64,000 nucleotides of DNA from Streptomyces phaeolivaceus (GCF_009184865.1 NZ_CP045096.1:5952001-6016000); one strand, 5' to 3'. Shown: positions 1 through 9,156, numbered from the stretch's first letter. Numbers and translations: made by a program. The notes: generated by a model from the letters alone, not told the origin.

Positions 1-642
1 TGCCGCCAGTTCCAGTTCGGCCGATTCGGGCGCGGGGGTGGGGAGGAGCCGGTGGTGGGGCCGGTTGGGGTTGGTGGTGCAGGCGGCGAACGGCCCGTCC
101 GGAGCGCGCAGTTGCAGCCAGGCGGGATCGAGGTGGTCGCGGTGCCAGATGGAGGGGCCGGCGAGTCCGGCCTCGGCGTCGGTGAACTGCTGCCAGGCGA
201 GCCATAGGGCGTGGAGCCGGGCGACGGCTTCGGGGTGGCCGTGCCACTGGTGGCACCACGGGCGGCTAGTGGTGATCTCCCGCCCGTAGACGGGCAGCAG
301 CAGGTGGTTGACCCAGCCGGCCAGGGCGTCGAGTTCGATGCCGTACGCGTCGTTGCCCAGCGCCATGATGAACACCGAGGCGGGTTTCCCCACGTCGCCT
401 GACGCCTCCTGCGGCGAGTCCGGCTCGCTCTGGAGTTCGTCGTCCCCCTGCTCAGGACTGCCGTCTTCCGTATCAGCGGGAGCGGGGTGGGTATCGGAGC
501 TCTCACTCTTGAGCCGCTCCAGCATCCGGCCCTGGGCTTCCGTTTTCTTGAGTAGCCGTTCGAGGGATGCGGCGAGGTCGTCGAGATCGTGGTCGGGTAT
601 GCGTATGGGCTCGTCGGCGTTGTCGGCTGCGAGGTCGCTCAT
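1..642 (-). CDS. DUF4913-family protein, 3' end outside window
   Basis: The frame is open from an ATG at 642 to the left edge, so at least 214 residues are present and the C-terminus is missing. The first 90 residues are acidic and low in complexity, and residues 16-50 look helical. From about residue 95 the protein has the DUF4913 pattern: a GWVNHLLLPVYGRE segment, then tryptophan- and histidine-rich stretches (WCHQWHGHPEAVARLHALW and WHRDHLDP). This family is common on actinobacterial plasmids and integrative elements, and its function is unknown. The start overlaps the stop of a 37-codon frame as ATGA. The gene is the last of the minus-strand cluster inside the window. Confidence 0.8.
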   Translation of the reverse strand, partial: MSDLAADNADEPIRIPDHDLDDLAASLERLLKKTEAQGRMLERLKSESSDTHPAPADTEDGSPEQGDDELQSEPDSPQEASGDVGKPASVFIMALGNDAYGIELDALAGWVNHLLLPVYGREITTSRPWCHQWHGHPEAVARLHALWLAWQQFTDAEAGLAGPSIWHRDHLDPAWLQLRAPDGPFAACTTNPNRPHHRLLPTPAPESAELELAA

Positions 643-752
643 GGAGGGCGTCCCTTCGGCGGTGGGTCGGATGTGGAGGGGAGGGCGGTGGGGGAGGCCG
701 GCGGAGGGCCGGACCCGTGGCGCGGGAAGGCGGCAGGTCTGCGGGGTGGCAT
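639..752 (-). CDS. Small proline-rich ORF (37 aa) coupled to DUF4913 gene
   Basis: A 37-codon frame begins with ATG at 752, preceded by AAAAGGAG at good spacing, and its TGA overlaps the ATG of the DUF4913 gene (ATGA). The peptide is rich in Pro, Arg and Ser (starts MPPRRPAAFPRHG). It may be a real small protein or a translational-coupling leader that loads ribosomes onto the downstream gene. The strong ribosome-binding site and the overlap are the only support; low-complexity frames arise easily in high-GC DNA. Confidence 0.45.
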   Translation of the reverse strand: MPPRRPAAFPRHGSGPPPASPTALPSTSDPPPKGRPP

Positions 753-843
753 GCGGCTCCTTTTCGGATGTGGTGTGGTTGCTGGGGTTGAGAATCCGCA
801 CGAACGTGGATTCGGCGCGGCCGAGAAAGTGCGGTAGAGCGCA

Positions 844-2026
844 TCACCGCCTGCGGCAGCGCGCGCAGCGAGGAAACGGCGGTGCGAGCAACTCCAGGGC
901 CCAGGCCGCCTGTTGAGGGACGACGCCGTTGCCGAGTGCGGTGAGCTGGGCGGGACGTCCCAGGCCGGGGGTGGCGGTGACCCAGCCAGCACGGAGCCCT
1001 TGCATCCACTCGACGAACGCCGGGTTCAAGCGGCCCAGGTCATCGGTGGGACGGGGCGCCGGGCGGGTGAGCGTCTCCCAGCGGGCGATGGCGGCGGCGT
1101 ACGGTCCCCACCAGACGTCGGCGGCTGCGCCTCCTGTTCGCTCCACAGCGGCAGAACTTCCGCTGACGAGGAACTCCGTACGCCCCGGCTGGACATACCG
1201 GTGCGGTTCGGCCTCCGAGCCGGCAGCAACGAGGCCGCCGCCGAGGGGAGAGTGAGATCGCCGTTGCCGTGCCGCTGGTTCGGCGATCCCTTGATCCCGT
1301 CCGACGCCTTCGGAGTCGGCAGGAGCAGATGCTCCACCTCGTCGGCCAGGTTCGGGCCGTGCCCGCCCTGTTTGCGCTTGTCCGGGTGCTGGGAGCCGCC
1401 GTTCGAGCCCAGATTGCTCGTCGGGGTCTTCAGCAGGGGGCGTTCGCCGGGCGGGCCAGGCGGTGAGGAAGACCCTTTCGCGGCGGTGAGGTGCACCGAC
1501 ATCGGAGGCACGCAGCACGCGCCAGCGCGCATCGAACCCGAGGTCGGCCAGGGATCCGAGTACGGCACCGAGTGCCCGCACAACAGGCTGACCTGGGGTG
1601 TTTCCCAGACACCACGGGCAGGGTTCCAGGTCGCCAGGGGGACCGGCGGAGGCGGAGAGGAGTCCGCGGACGTTTTCGATCACCACCAGGCATGGGTTGA
1701 GGACGGAGATGGCGCGGGCGATGTGGTGCCACAGCCCGGAGCGGGTGCCTTCGGCGAGTCCGGCGCGGCGGCCGGCGACCGAGACGTCTTTGACAGGGGA
1801 AGCCCGCCGTCAGCACGCACACCCGGGGCACGGTGCCCCAGTCGACGGCGGTGATGTCGCCGAGGTTCGGCACGCCGGGCCAGTGCCGGGCTAGGACGCG
1901 GGCGGCATCGGGGTTGATCTCGGCGTGCCAGGCGAGGGTGCCGCCGAGGGCGGCCTGGACACCGAGGTCCAGGCCGCCGTAGCCGGAACACAGGCTGCCG
2001 ATCAGTGGAGTTGTGGGAACGGGCAC
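844..2026 (-). pseudogene. C5 cytosine DNA methyltransferase, frameshifted
   Basis: Two minus frames together encode a Dcm-type cytosine-5 methyltransferase of about 394 residues. The first frame, from GTG at 2026, has motif I (SLCSGYGGLDLG) and the catalytic PCQ loop (TAGFPCQ). The second continues without loss as DVSVAGRRAGLAEGTRSGLW, then the ENV motif (VIENVRG), GAPHRRERVF and the motif X stretch GNGVVPQQAAWAL. The break is one extra T in a TTT run at 1789-1791 (plus strand). With two T the reading CQ-DVSVAGRR is continuous. As written, the protein stops being a methyltransferase just after the catalytic Cys. The start overlaps the stop region of the preceding gene. The change is either a recent inactivating mutation or a base-call error. 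Confidence 0.85.
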
Positions 2027-2027
2027 C

Positions 2028-2645
2028 TCAGCGCCCGTTCACGTGCGCAGGCCCGGCACTCGGCGGGGGTGGTGCAGCTTCCGGGGATAGCACGGAGCTG
2101 GCGGTGGGAGCGTTGTGCACGGTGGTCCGGCCACGGGCGGCAGCCGCCCGGGACATCAGAGCGCCGGATCGGTCGGCCTCAGAGTTCAGCGCGTCGGAGG
2201 CGTCTTGAAGCGCGGCCCTGGCCTCGTCGAGGCGATCGTGGATCACATCGACTGCCGAGTTCCGCAGTTCGATCCGGATGGGCGTGGCCGGTCCTTCCGC
2301 GTACTGATGGAGGAACCCCAACTGGCCGTGTGCCTCGGCGAGATACTCCACAGCCCGCGCGGCCGGGGTAGTGACGGTCGCCAGAATGCCGACAGCCCGT
2401 CGCTGCTGAGGATTGCGGGGGCCCGGTTCGGCGATACGGAACAACACCTCGTCGGTGAGGTAGTTGATGAGGAGGCCGAGAGACTGAAGCTGGTTGGCGG
2501 TGGCCGTGAGACTGGGCAGGCCGTCACTTGTCTGCCGTGACTGGTCGAGGCGCCGACGGGCGGCGGTGAACTCCTTGGCCAGGGCGGACATCGTGCGGGC
2601 GTCAGCCGCGGTCGGGATGGGCGGGGTCGGGACGATCGGGGTCAC
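2028..2645 (-). CDS. Hypothetical protein of transfer operon (205 aa)
   Basis: I do not recognise a family. The chosen GTG start at 2645 overlaps the TGA of the DnaB-N gene (GTGA) and has GGAG six bases upstream. An in-frame ATG at 2591 is a second candidate. The protein is mostly alpha-helical and hydrophilic, with no signal peptide or membrane segment, and has a disordered Pro/Ala-rich C-terminus after about residue 165. Its stop lies two bases from the GTG start of the cytosine methyltransferase, so the two are probably co-translated. Helical content and position suggest a soluble DNA-handling or accessory protein, but that is inference. Confidence 0.7.
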   Translation of the reverse strand: MTPIVPTPPIPTAADARTMSALAKEFTAARRRLDQSRQTSDGLPSLTATANQLQSLGLLINYLTDEVLFRIAEPGPRNPQQRRAVGILATVTTPAARAVEYLAEAHGQLGFLHQYAEGPATPIRIELRNSAVDVIHDRLDEARAALQDASDALNSEADRSGALMSRAAAARGRTTVHNAPTASSVLSPEAAPPPPSAGPAHVNGR

Positions 2646-3889
2646 GAGGGGCTCCGGCGGGACGAACGGGCGGGGGAAGCAGGAGTGGGAGCACTGGTGC
2701 GGGTGTTGGGTGACGGGGGTGGGTGTGGCCGACTGCGGGCGAGGGCGGCATCGGTACGGGATGAGGGAACGCGGCCCGTCGGCTGCGGCGAAGGGGGCGG
2801 GGCGGAAGCTGCTTCGGGTGCACCGGAGGCGGCCCGCCAGCGGCGGCGGATGTCCTCCAGCGGGCTTAGAGCGTGGAGGGCGTAGCCGATGAGGCGGCCC
2901 GGAGCGAGGGACTCGTCGTCGGCGAGCGCCCGCACCTGCCGGGCCGCGTCGGCGGCGGTACGGACGAGGGCGGCCCGGACGACCTGCTCGCCGAGATGGT
3001 CGGCGATGCCGCCCGGAGAGCGGGAGTCGCACAGGCGCAGGACGTCCTCGGCGGTGAGCGTGCCGTCTCCGAGGGCACCGCGCCGCTGGGCCTCCCACAA
3101 GACGGTGACCTCGTCGACCGGCTCGCCCCGGTGGTGCAGAGCGCCCAGACAGCGGTAGATCCGGCCGTGTCCCGGGTCGGCGAAGTCCTCCGGCCGTAGC
3201 CAGCCCACCAGTTCGCCGAGCGCGTCCGGGTGCGCGGTGAGTACGGCCAGCAGGTACTCCTCGTCGGCGAGCAGCTCCTCGGAGACCGTCGGCTGGTTCG
3301 CGGCGGCAGGCTGGGGCAGCGGCGTGGACGGGGCCATGGGGCGGGGGTCGGTGCCCCAGCGCCGGGCGAGATCGCTCAGGACGTCGGTGAGGACTCGGGC
3401 GTAGTGCAAAGTGTCCTCGGCGCTGCCGCGTACAGTGTCGGCGCGGGCCATCTGGTGCAGACGGGTGGCGTGTTTGGCGACGGTGCGGTGGATGGCGCCC
3501 TCCAACACCATCCGCCCGTAGACCGGGGCGTGCGCCGGGCGCGGGCAGGCCGCGATCAGCGTGTGCAGATAGACCGCGGTCAGACCCCGTACCTTGGACT
3601 TCGCCTCGGCGATGGCGTCATCCATCCATGCCAGCCGCTCGTCACTGCCCGCCGTAGGAGCGGTGGGCCACGCGCCTCCCTTGCGGTTCTCCGTGGCAGG
3701 CACGATGGGCTGTGGGACGGCACCGGGGTGTCCGTCGGAGTGGAGTTTCAGCAGCGCGGCGTACAGCGCGGCATGGTGCGGGCGGTAGAAGTGATCGGGC
3801 CGCAGCCACCCCGAGAGGCGGGGCAGCTGGCCGGGATCGAGCAGCACGGCGCCGAGGACCGCCTGCTCGGCCTGGAGCAGCGGCCTCAT
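2642..3889 (-). CDS. Protein with two DnaB N-terminal domains, no helicase domain
   Basis: This 415-residue protein starts with the pattern of the DnaB helicase N-terminal domain (LLQAEQAVLGAVLLDPGQL, then WLRPDHFYRPHHAALYAAL). A second copy lies around residues 230-345 (DEEYLLAVLTAHPDALGEL, WLRPEDFADPGHGRIYRCL). In DnaB this domain mediates hexamer contacts and primase binding; the RecA-like ATPase domain is absent here. The C-terminal 70 residues are Pro/Ser-rich and probably disordered. The start overlaps the preceding stop as ATGA. It might modulate host DnaB or prime transferred DNA, but this is inferred only from the domain. Confidence 0.8.
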   Translation of the reverse strand: MRPLLQAEQAVLGAVLLDPGQLPRLSGWLRPDHFYRPHHAALYAALLKLHSDGHPGAVPQPIVPATENRKGGAWPTAPTAGSDERLAWMDDAIAEAKSKVRGLTAVYLHTLIAACPRPAHAPVYGRMVLEGAIHRTVAKHATRLHQMARADTVRGSAEDTLHYARVLTDVLSDLARRWGTDPRPMAPSTPLPQPAAANQPTVSEELLADEEYLLAVLTAHPDALGELVGWLRPEDFADPGHGRIYRCLGALHHRGEPVDEVTVLWEAQRRGALGDGTLTAEDVLRLCDSRSPGGIADHLGEQVVRAALVRTAADAARQVRALADDESLAPGRLIGYALHALSPLEDIRRRWRAASGAPEAASAPPPSPQPTGRVPSSRTDAALARSRPHPPPSPNTRTSAPTPASPARSSRRSPS

Positions 3890-4122
3890 CGCCGAGCCCC
3901 GTGCTGGGCTGTGCGTGAGGCGACGACCGCGGCGACCGCCTGGTCGGCTGCGGCCAAATCGGCGGCGAGCCGGTCCAGTTCGCCGGTGAAGGCCGGGTCA
4001 CTGGCGAGCAGCGAGCCGGTAGAGGCAACCAGCCACCAGTGACCGCCGCGCCGCACGGCCGGGGTACCGGCCAGGCGCTCGGTGGTACGGAAGGAGGAAA
4101 GCGCGGGGGTACGCGGAGACAT
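3886..4122 (-). CDS. Small hypothetical protein (78 aa)
   Basis: The gene starts at ATG 4122 with GGGAG a few bases upstream and ends in an ATGA overlap with the DnaB-N gene. The N-terminal half is Ser/Arg-rich with a GGHWWLVAS segment. Residues 45-70 form a likely helix (LDRLAADLAAADQAVAAVVAS). No family is recognised. Overlap with its neighbour and a good ribosome-binding site make it a likely real gene. Confidence 0.65.
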   Translation of the reverse strand: MSPRTPALSSFRTTERLAGTPAVRRGGHWWLVASTGSLLASDPAFTGELDRLAADLAAADQAVAAVVASRTAQHGARR

Positions 4123-4172
4123 AACGCTCCCTGACGAAGGAGGGGAGGAAGAGCAGAGGAAGAGGCGGTGGG

Positions 4173-5210
4173 CTATGCGGCGACGTCGAAGTCGTCGGCC
4201 ACTGGGGCGCCGGAGCGGCAGGACCACGGCGAGCAGCCCTCCGGCGAGCCTTGTTCGAGCGCGAACGCCACGTCGGTCGTCGCTTCGTCGAGGTCGGCTT
4301 GGCGCTCGGCCCATTCGCGGGCGGTGACGTGATCGATCGGGGCCTCGTTCAGCGGCATCCGGGAACGGTGAAGGAATGCCTGGCCGAGGAGTCGCTTTCC
4401 GTCGGCATTCGCGCGGGCGTTGCCAGCCCGGATCGCAGCATCGAACTCCACCACGTCCCGCCACTCCTCCGGCGAGCCGTCGCGCAGGGCTCGCCACTGC
4501 GCGTTGCCGTGGTACGGGCACCCCAGACAACTCGACTTCGGCGTTGATCCAAAACCCCGGGCGCGCAGCAGTCGCATGCAATCCGCCCTGGTCAGGCCGA
4601 GATCGAGCAGTGGGAAGACGTTGCGCATGTACGCGACGTCGGCGTCCTTCGCCCGGTGGAACTCATCGACACTGATGCCGATCCACTGCTCGACGAAGAC
4701 GCCCTTGGGTATCCGCTTGGGGTAGGGGTAGCCGAGTAGCGCGCGGATCTGTTTCTTGATCGGCTTGACCTTGTACTCCCCCGTGCACTGCCTACGTGAC
4801 ATCCCGGCCCCGCCGTCCGGGTTGAGGATGTGCAGGGGCATGCTGGCGAACCGGTGGTTCGGGTCGAGCGCGTCGTTCCTGATGTTGCCGGAGGACACCC
4901 GAAGTATCGGGATCCCGGCGGGGCGCGCGATCTCCCGCTCGATCCGGTCGAGATGTTCGTAGACGGCGCGCGGCTCCCAGCCCGTGTCGGCGAAGACCGC
5001 GAAGTCGAGCTTCGGCAGGCGGCCCTCGGCGGCCAGGATCAACAGGCTGCTCGATTGGACCCCGGCGCCGAGCGAGAGCACCCTCAGCGTCGGCGAGCCG
5101 GTGGTGCCGGAACGGCTCGGCCTGGAGCCGCTGTTGGGCTCGGAAGCGGTGCCCCTTGAGCGCTTGGCGGGATTGTGGCGTTGAGCGGTGTCCGGGATGG
5201 AAGGAGGCAT
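4173..5210 (-). CDS. PAPS reductase-family (PP-loop ATP pyrophosphatase) protein
   Basis: This 345-residue protein belongs to the phosphoadenosine phosphosulfate reductase fold. A PP-loop, SLGAGVQSSSLLILA, sits at residues 46-60 and is followed by FAVFADTGWEPRAVYEHLD. It also has SRRQCTGEYKVKPIKKQI and a cysteine cluster SSCLGCPYHGNAQW. Stand-alone members on phages and plasmids are thought to adenylate or thiolate nucleic-acid or other substrates rather than serve in sulfate assimilation. No cys genes lie nearby, and it sits with a DNA methyltransferase in the transfer cluster. The ATG at 5210 has AGAAGGA upstream. The substrate is unknown; DNA or tRNA modification is inference. Confidence 0.8.
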   Translation of the reverse strand: MPPSIPDTAQRHNPAKRSRGTASEPNSGSRPSRSGTTGSPTLRVLSLGAGVQSSSLLILAAEGRLPKLDFAVFADTGWEPRAVYEHLDRIEREIARPAGIPILRVSSGNIRNDALDPNHRFASMPLHILNPDGGAGMSRRQCTGEYKVKPIKKQIRALLGYPYPKRIPKGVFVEQWIGISVDEFHRAKDADVAYMRNVFPLLDLGLTRADCMRLLRARGFGSTPKSSCLGCPYHGNAQWRALRDGSPEEWRDVVEFDAAIRAGNARANADGKRLLGQAFLHRSRMPLNEAPIDHVTAREWAERQADLDEATTDVAFALEQGSPEGCSPWSCRSGAPVADDFDVAA

Positions 5211-5283
5211 GCGGAAGTCCTTCTGAGCGCAGGGAGGGATGGAGGGAGCAGGGAGGGATGGGAGAGAAAGCGGCGGCGGAGGG

Positions 5284-6351
5284 TTACCGGCTGCGGCGGG
5301 GCGCGGCGGCCGACGCAGGGCGAGCCCCGGTTGACGCCCGCGCAGGGCTGGCCGCGGTGGCGCTGGGCGGCCGGGCGGGAGATGTCGCGGTGGCCGCATG
5401 GAGCCGGGAGTTGCTGGGCGCCTGTGCCCGACCGGGTGCCGGCGCGAGTTCGATGCCTGTCCCGGGGCCGGTGGTGCGGGCGGCTTGGGCGGTGTCAGCG
5501 AAGCGGCGCCAGGCATACTCGGATCGGTCGCGGGCCCAGTCGTCGGCGCGGGCGACGAGGGCCGGGGCGAGGGCGCCGACCTCCGTCTCGGGAACGGAGC
5601 CGAAAGCGAGCAGCTGTCCGCCGTCCGACCACAGGTCCAGGTACCAGTCCTCGCCGACCGGGTACGCCTTCACATGGGCGCCCGAACTGCCGGGCTGGTA
5701 GGCCCAGAAGCCCCCGAGGTCGGCCCAGCCCGGTCCGGCAAACGGCGGGTTCGGTGTCGGCGGAGTCGGCTTGGGGGTGCCCCGGTCGGCCACCGCGAAC
5801 AGGTCGGTCGGGGCTTCGTCGTTGAGCGCGTTCTTGACCAGCCGGAGCACGTCGTCGCCGTTCAGTCCCTGCCGGCCGTCCAGGACGCCGACAACGCGGT
5901 GGATGGCGCGCAGCGTCTGCCGGGCACTTTCGGGATCGTTGAGTTCCGCGGGATGGTTCGGGGCGTTACGCAGCTGGAACTGGACGCGGTCGGCGGCCTG
6001 GCGCAGTCCTTCCACCTGCCGCGGTCCGGGCCGGTCGGGAAGGTTCTCGATGCGGTAGAGGACCGCGTTGAACGGGCGCATGTACTCGTTCACCGCGCGG
6101 TGGGCGTAGCGCTCGGCGTGGTCGCTGAGGGCCCGGGTTGCCGCCTTCCGAACGGCGTCGTCATGCTTGCGCAACTCCGTGAGCAGGCCCATGTAGCGGT
6201 CGCGGGTGTCGATCTGCTCGCGCAGCACCGACTCGTACGCAGCGTTGAGCAGTTCCAGGTCCGACAGATCGGCGACCGGCACGTCGGCGGAGGCGTACTG
6301 CTCGCGCAGGGAGGCCACACGCTCGGCGGCGGGCTTGCTCCAGACGCTCAT
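5284..6351 (-). CDS. Hypothetical protein of transfer operon (355 aa)
   Basis: I do not recognise this protein. Residues 1-180 are helical and charged, with regularly spaced Leu and Arg. Residues 195-300 form a compact Trp-rich section (GPGWADLGGFWAYQPG, EDWYLDLWSDGGQLLAFG) that looks like a small beta domain. The last 55 residues are Ala/Ser/Pro-rich and probably disordered. There is no signal peptide. The ATG overlaps the stop of the coupling-protein gene as ATGA, so it is likely made together with the coupling protein and may work with it at the transfer channel; that role is a guess. Confidence 0.7.
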   Translation of the reverse strand: MSVWSKPAAERVASLREQYASADVPVADLSDLELLNAAYESVLREQIDTRDRYMGLLTELRKHDDAVRKAATRALSDHAERYAHRAVNEYMRPFNAVLYRIENLPDRPGPRQVEGLRQAADRVQFQLRNAPNHPAELNDPESARQTLRAIHRVVGVLDGRQGLNGDDVLRLVKNALNDEAPTDLFAVADRGTPKPTPPTPNPPFAGPGWADLGGFWAYQPGSSGAHVKAYPVGEDWYLDLWSDGGQLLAFGSVPETEVGALAPALVARADDWARDRSEYAWRRFADTAQAARTTGPGTGIELAPAPGRAQAPSNSRLHAATATSPARPPSATAASPARASTGARPASAAAPRRSR

Positions 6352-8132
6352 GCCACGGTCCCGAAGTCGTCACGACCCAGGGACTTCGACAGGGCGCGTT
6401 CGGTTATCGCCTTGGTGGCGCGGGCAGAGGCAGCGCCCAGGGGACCGGCGTTCGGCTCCTTGTACCAGGGCTTGAGATTCAGCAGCGCCGGTCGGATGCC
6501 GGTAGCCAGGAGCAGTGCGGTGCCCTTGGGCAGGGCCCGGATCGCGTCGGCCGGAAGGATCCGCTCCTGCCGCATCGAAACCGACCTGGACTTACCGGAC
6601 TCGCTGTGCGAGACGGAGACGGTCTGCACATCGTGGTCGCCCACCAAGCGCGAGAGCTTGTCCGCGAAGTCGGCGTCGTCGATGCCCGAGCCGATGAGCT
6701 TGACGGTCGCCGCCGACCACAGGGCATCCATCCCGGCCTCGCCCCACACCCGTACGCCCTGGCGATAGGACTGCAGGATGGTGACGGGGATGACGCCACG
6801 GGAGCCGAGGTGGGAGTACAGGTCGGGCAGGTCCTGGATCTTGCAGACGTTGGCGGCCTCGTCGAGGATCGCCAGCAGGGGCGGGTCGAGGCGTCCACCG
6901 TCGCGCTCGGCCTGGATGACGGCGGCGCGCATCACGGCGTCGGCGGCTGCGGCGATGATCGCCGAGGCGGAACCGCCACCGTCCTTGGACAGCAGGAACA
7001 GCGTGTCGCGACTGGTGGCGAACGCCTCCGGCTTGAACTCGGGCAAGTCCGGTGCGGGGGTGACCCAGGCGGCGATGGCGGGGTCGAGGAGACAGGCGGC
7101 GTACTGGCGGGCCGTTTCGAAGATGCCGTCGCGGGTCTCGACCGCGCCGGCGACGGTGCCCTGCAGTTGCGCGGCGACCGCGTCGAGCCCAGCGTCGACC
7201 AGGATGTCGATGGGCGTGCGGTCGGCTGGAGATGCGAGCCAGGCGAGAACATCGGTGATGGGCCGCCGGTCGCGGGCGGAGGCCAGGAACAGCGCCGTCA
7301 GGGTGTTGGCGGCGGCCGTCGACCAGAAGTCCCCCTGGGAGGACTCGTCCACGCTCGCGGTGACGAAGTGTCCGGCCAGACGCCGGGCGCCGGCGAGGTC
7401 ATGGGCGTCGGCGAGGATGTCCCACCACACTTCGCGCGGGGCGTGCGCGATCTGCTGCGGGTCCAGCGTCCACACGGTGCCGACTTCGGCGCGGGCGTCG
7501 AGGGTGGCGGTATAGGCGTCGCGGGCGGCCTTGTTCGAGGTCAATAGGACCGGGCCGGGGGCGCGGAGGATGGCCGGGATCGCGAGTCCGGAGGTCTTGC
7601 CGGAGCGAGGCGCCATGATCGCCAGGAGGACGTCCTCCCAGGAGGAACGTATCTCCTTGTTGCCGGGATTCAGGGTGCCGAGCAGGATGCCCCGGTCGTC
7701 GGGTGCGATCTGCTTGGCGTTCGTGTCTTTCAGGCTGGGCCGGAGGTCCTTGGCTTTCGCGCTGATCTCTTTGGGCAGCAGCCCGGAGAGATCACGTTGG
7801 TCCGCCAGACCCTTGGGGTTGCCGCGCAGCCGCAACCAGAGCTTTGCGCCGCCGGTGGCGGTGAGCAGGAGCACCAGGGCGGGCAGCACGTAACAAGCGG
7901 TGACGACTGTCGGGTGGGGAAGGCGGGGCCAGAGTTGCTCGGGATGGAAAAGCGCGGTCGCGGGTTCGTAGACGGACCATCGGCCCGAACTCGTGACGAC
8001 AGCGGCGAGATTGCCGGACAGCCAGGCCAGTGAACCGCCGACGAAGCCGAGTCCGGCGATGACGAGCAGGAGATAGAGGAGGGCCTCTGTTCCGGTGGTG
8101 GTCGAGGGCGTGCGTGAAGGCGCGGATGGCAC
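6348..8132 (-). CDS. VirD4/TraD-type conjugation coupling ATPase
   Basis: A 594-residue membrane-anchored ATPase. Two hydrophobic segments near residues 17-45 and 80-105 flank a short loop, as in VirD4/TraG coupling proteins. Walker A is MAPRSGKTS (Lys about 179) and Walker B is LLAILDEAANV (Asp about 424), followed by LQSYRQGVRVWGEAG. Such proteins recruit the relaxase-DNA complex to the secretion channel. I chose GTG 8132 because GGAG lies six bases upstream; an in-frame TTG at 8156 would add eight residues. The stop overlaps the next gene. Its position among VirB4- and VirB6-like genes supports a type IV secretion transfer system instead of the FtsK-like TraB system usual in Streptomyces. 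Confidence 0.9.
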   Translation of the reverse strand: MPSAPSRTPSTTTGTEALLYLLLVIAGLGFVGGSLAWLSGNLAAVVTSSGRWSVYEPATALFHPEQLWPRLPHPTVVTACYVLPALVLLLTATGGAKLWLRLRGNPKGLADQRDLSGLLPKEISAKAKDLRPSLKDTNAKQIAPDDRGILLGTLNPGNKEIRSSWEDVLLAIMAPRSGKTSGLAIPAILRAPGPVLLTSNKAARDAYTATLDARAEVGTVWTLDPQQIAHAPREVWWDILADAHDLAGARRLAGHFVTASVDESSQGDFWSTAAANTLTALFLASARDRRPITDVLAWLASPADRTPIDILVDAGLDAVAAQLQGTVAGAVETRDGIFETARQYAACLLDPAIAAWVTPAPDLPEFKPEAFATSRDTLFLLSKDGGGSASAIIAAAADAVMRAAVIQAERDGGRLDPPLLAILDEAANVCKIQDLPDLYSHLGSRGVIPVTILQSYRQGVRVWGEAGMDALWSAATVKLIGSGIDDADFADKLSRLVGDHDVQTVSVSHSESGKSRSVSMRQERILPADAIRALPKGTALLLATGIRPALLNLKPWYKEPNAGPLGAASARATKAITERALSKSLGRDDFGTVA

Positions 8133-8282
8133 AAGAGACTCCGGGGACGATGACAACGGAGGGAAGATGGCAGGAGGTGAGTTCTTCTGGCAGTCATCGA
8201 GGGCTCCTCGGCGGATCGGGGCGCGGTCGGCGGCTGGGGTGGAAGGGGCAGCATCGGGGCTGCACGAAAGGGGCCGGGGAAG

Positions 8283-9047
8283 TCAGCGGGCGCGACGGGT
8301 GGGCTGGGACCCGGGCTGCGCAGCGGTGCTGCCTGCGACAGCACCTTGCCCACCGCCAGCGGGAGTGTCGCGGGTGGCAGGTGAGATGGCGCGGGCGGCG
8401 CTGGCGACAGCTGTTCCGCTGTAAGCGGCGACCTGGGCCTGCCAGTTCCGCTCCTGGGGTTGCTGGGTCGATGAGGTCGGTTCCAGGGCGCGGAAGTCGA
8501 AGGCGGCGCTGTCGAGATCGTGGCCAATCTGAGTGAGTTGCTCGGATGCGGCGGTGAAACGGTCGCTCAGTTCGAAGCTGTTGCCCTCTTCGTCGAAGTC
8601 GTTGCACTTCTCGGCTGCCGCTTCCATGGCCTCCTGAAGGCGGATCAGGACGCCGTCGGCAGGATCGAGGACCTGGTCCAGGGCGTCGGCCGCCTGTCCG
8701 GCGGTGGTGGCAGCGTTGAGCTGGTCGGTCAGGTCGAGCACCGCACGGCCGACGGTGTAGCGCCCGAGGGGATCGGTGGGGGTGGGCCCCTGCGGCGGAT
8801 CCGGGTCCAGCTGTGGGTCGACGTCGACTCGGTAGCGGGCCGCCCGAAGCATCTGCGCCGCGTACCCGGCGACGGCCTTTCGTTCGTCGGTCGAGCTGGC
8901 CAACGGCATCCGGTGGCGCAGGCCGTGCCAGTCGTTGATCTCGGTGAATCCGGCCCGGCGCAGCAGGGTGGCGGCCAGGGTGTCGGCGCCGCGGGCGCTG
9001 ACCCGGCCGCTGGGCTCGATGGCGATGGTGATCAGGGGTTCGGGCAT
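8283..9047 (-). CDS. Tandem paralogue A of transfer-region family (254 aa)
   Basis: One of five related genes between the coupling ATPase and VirB4. The N-terminal 90 residues carry the shared pattern: a Pro, then a beta-rich GRVSARGADTLAATLLRRAGF, a LRHRMPL strand, and AARYRVDVDPQLDP. A helical segment follows (residues 100-195), then a low-complexity tail. No known domain is recognised. It is closest to paralogue E (both start MPEP and share the AATLL-RAGF stretch). The start at 9047 has only a weak purine stretch upstream. Likely role: a soluble accessory factor of the transfer apparatus, inferred from location alone. Confidence 0.72.
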   Translation of the reverse strand: MPEPLITIAIEPSGRVSARGADTLAATLLRRAGFTEINDWHGLRHRMPLASSTDERKAVAGYAAQMLRAARYRVDVDPQLDPDPPQGPTPTDPLGRYTVGRAVLDLTDQLNAATTAGQAADALDQVLDPADGVLIRLQEAMEAAAEKCNDFDEEGNSFELSDRFTAASEQLTQIGHDLDSAAFDFRALEPTSSTQQPQERNWQAQVAAYSGTAVASAARAISPATRDTPAGGGQGAVAGSTAAQPGSQPTRRAR

Positions 9048-9156
9048 GACAGCTGCTTTCGGTCGAAGGGCGTAACGCGGCCAGAGAGTGGAGGATCCGG
9101 GGAAACGGGTGCTTGGCCCGGCCGGATCGGGGTGGTAGTGAGCCCGGCGCCGGGCG

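Noticed and set aside
8133..8156. TTG start for the coupling ATPase at 8156
   Set aside because: It has no ribosome-binding site, whereas GTG 8132 has GGAG at six bases; the longer form cannot be excluded.
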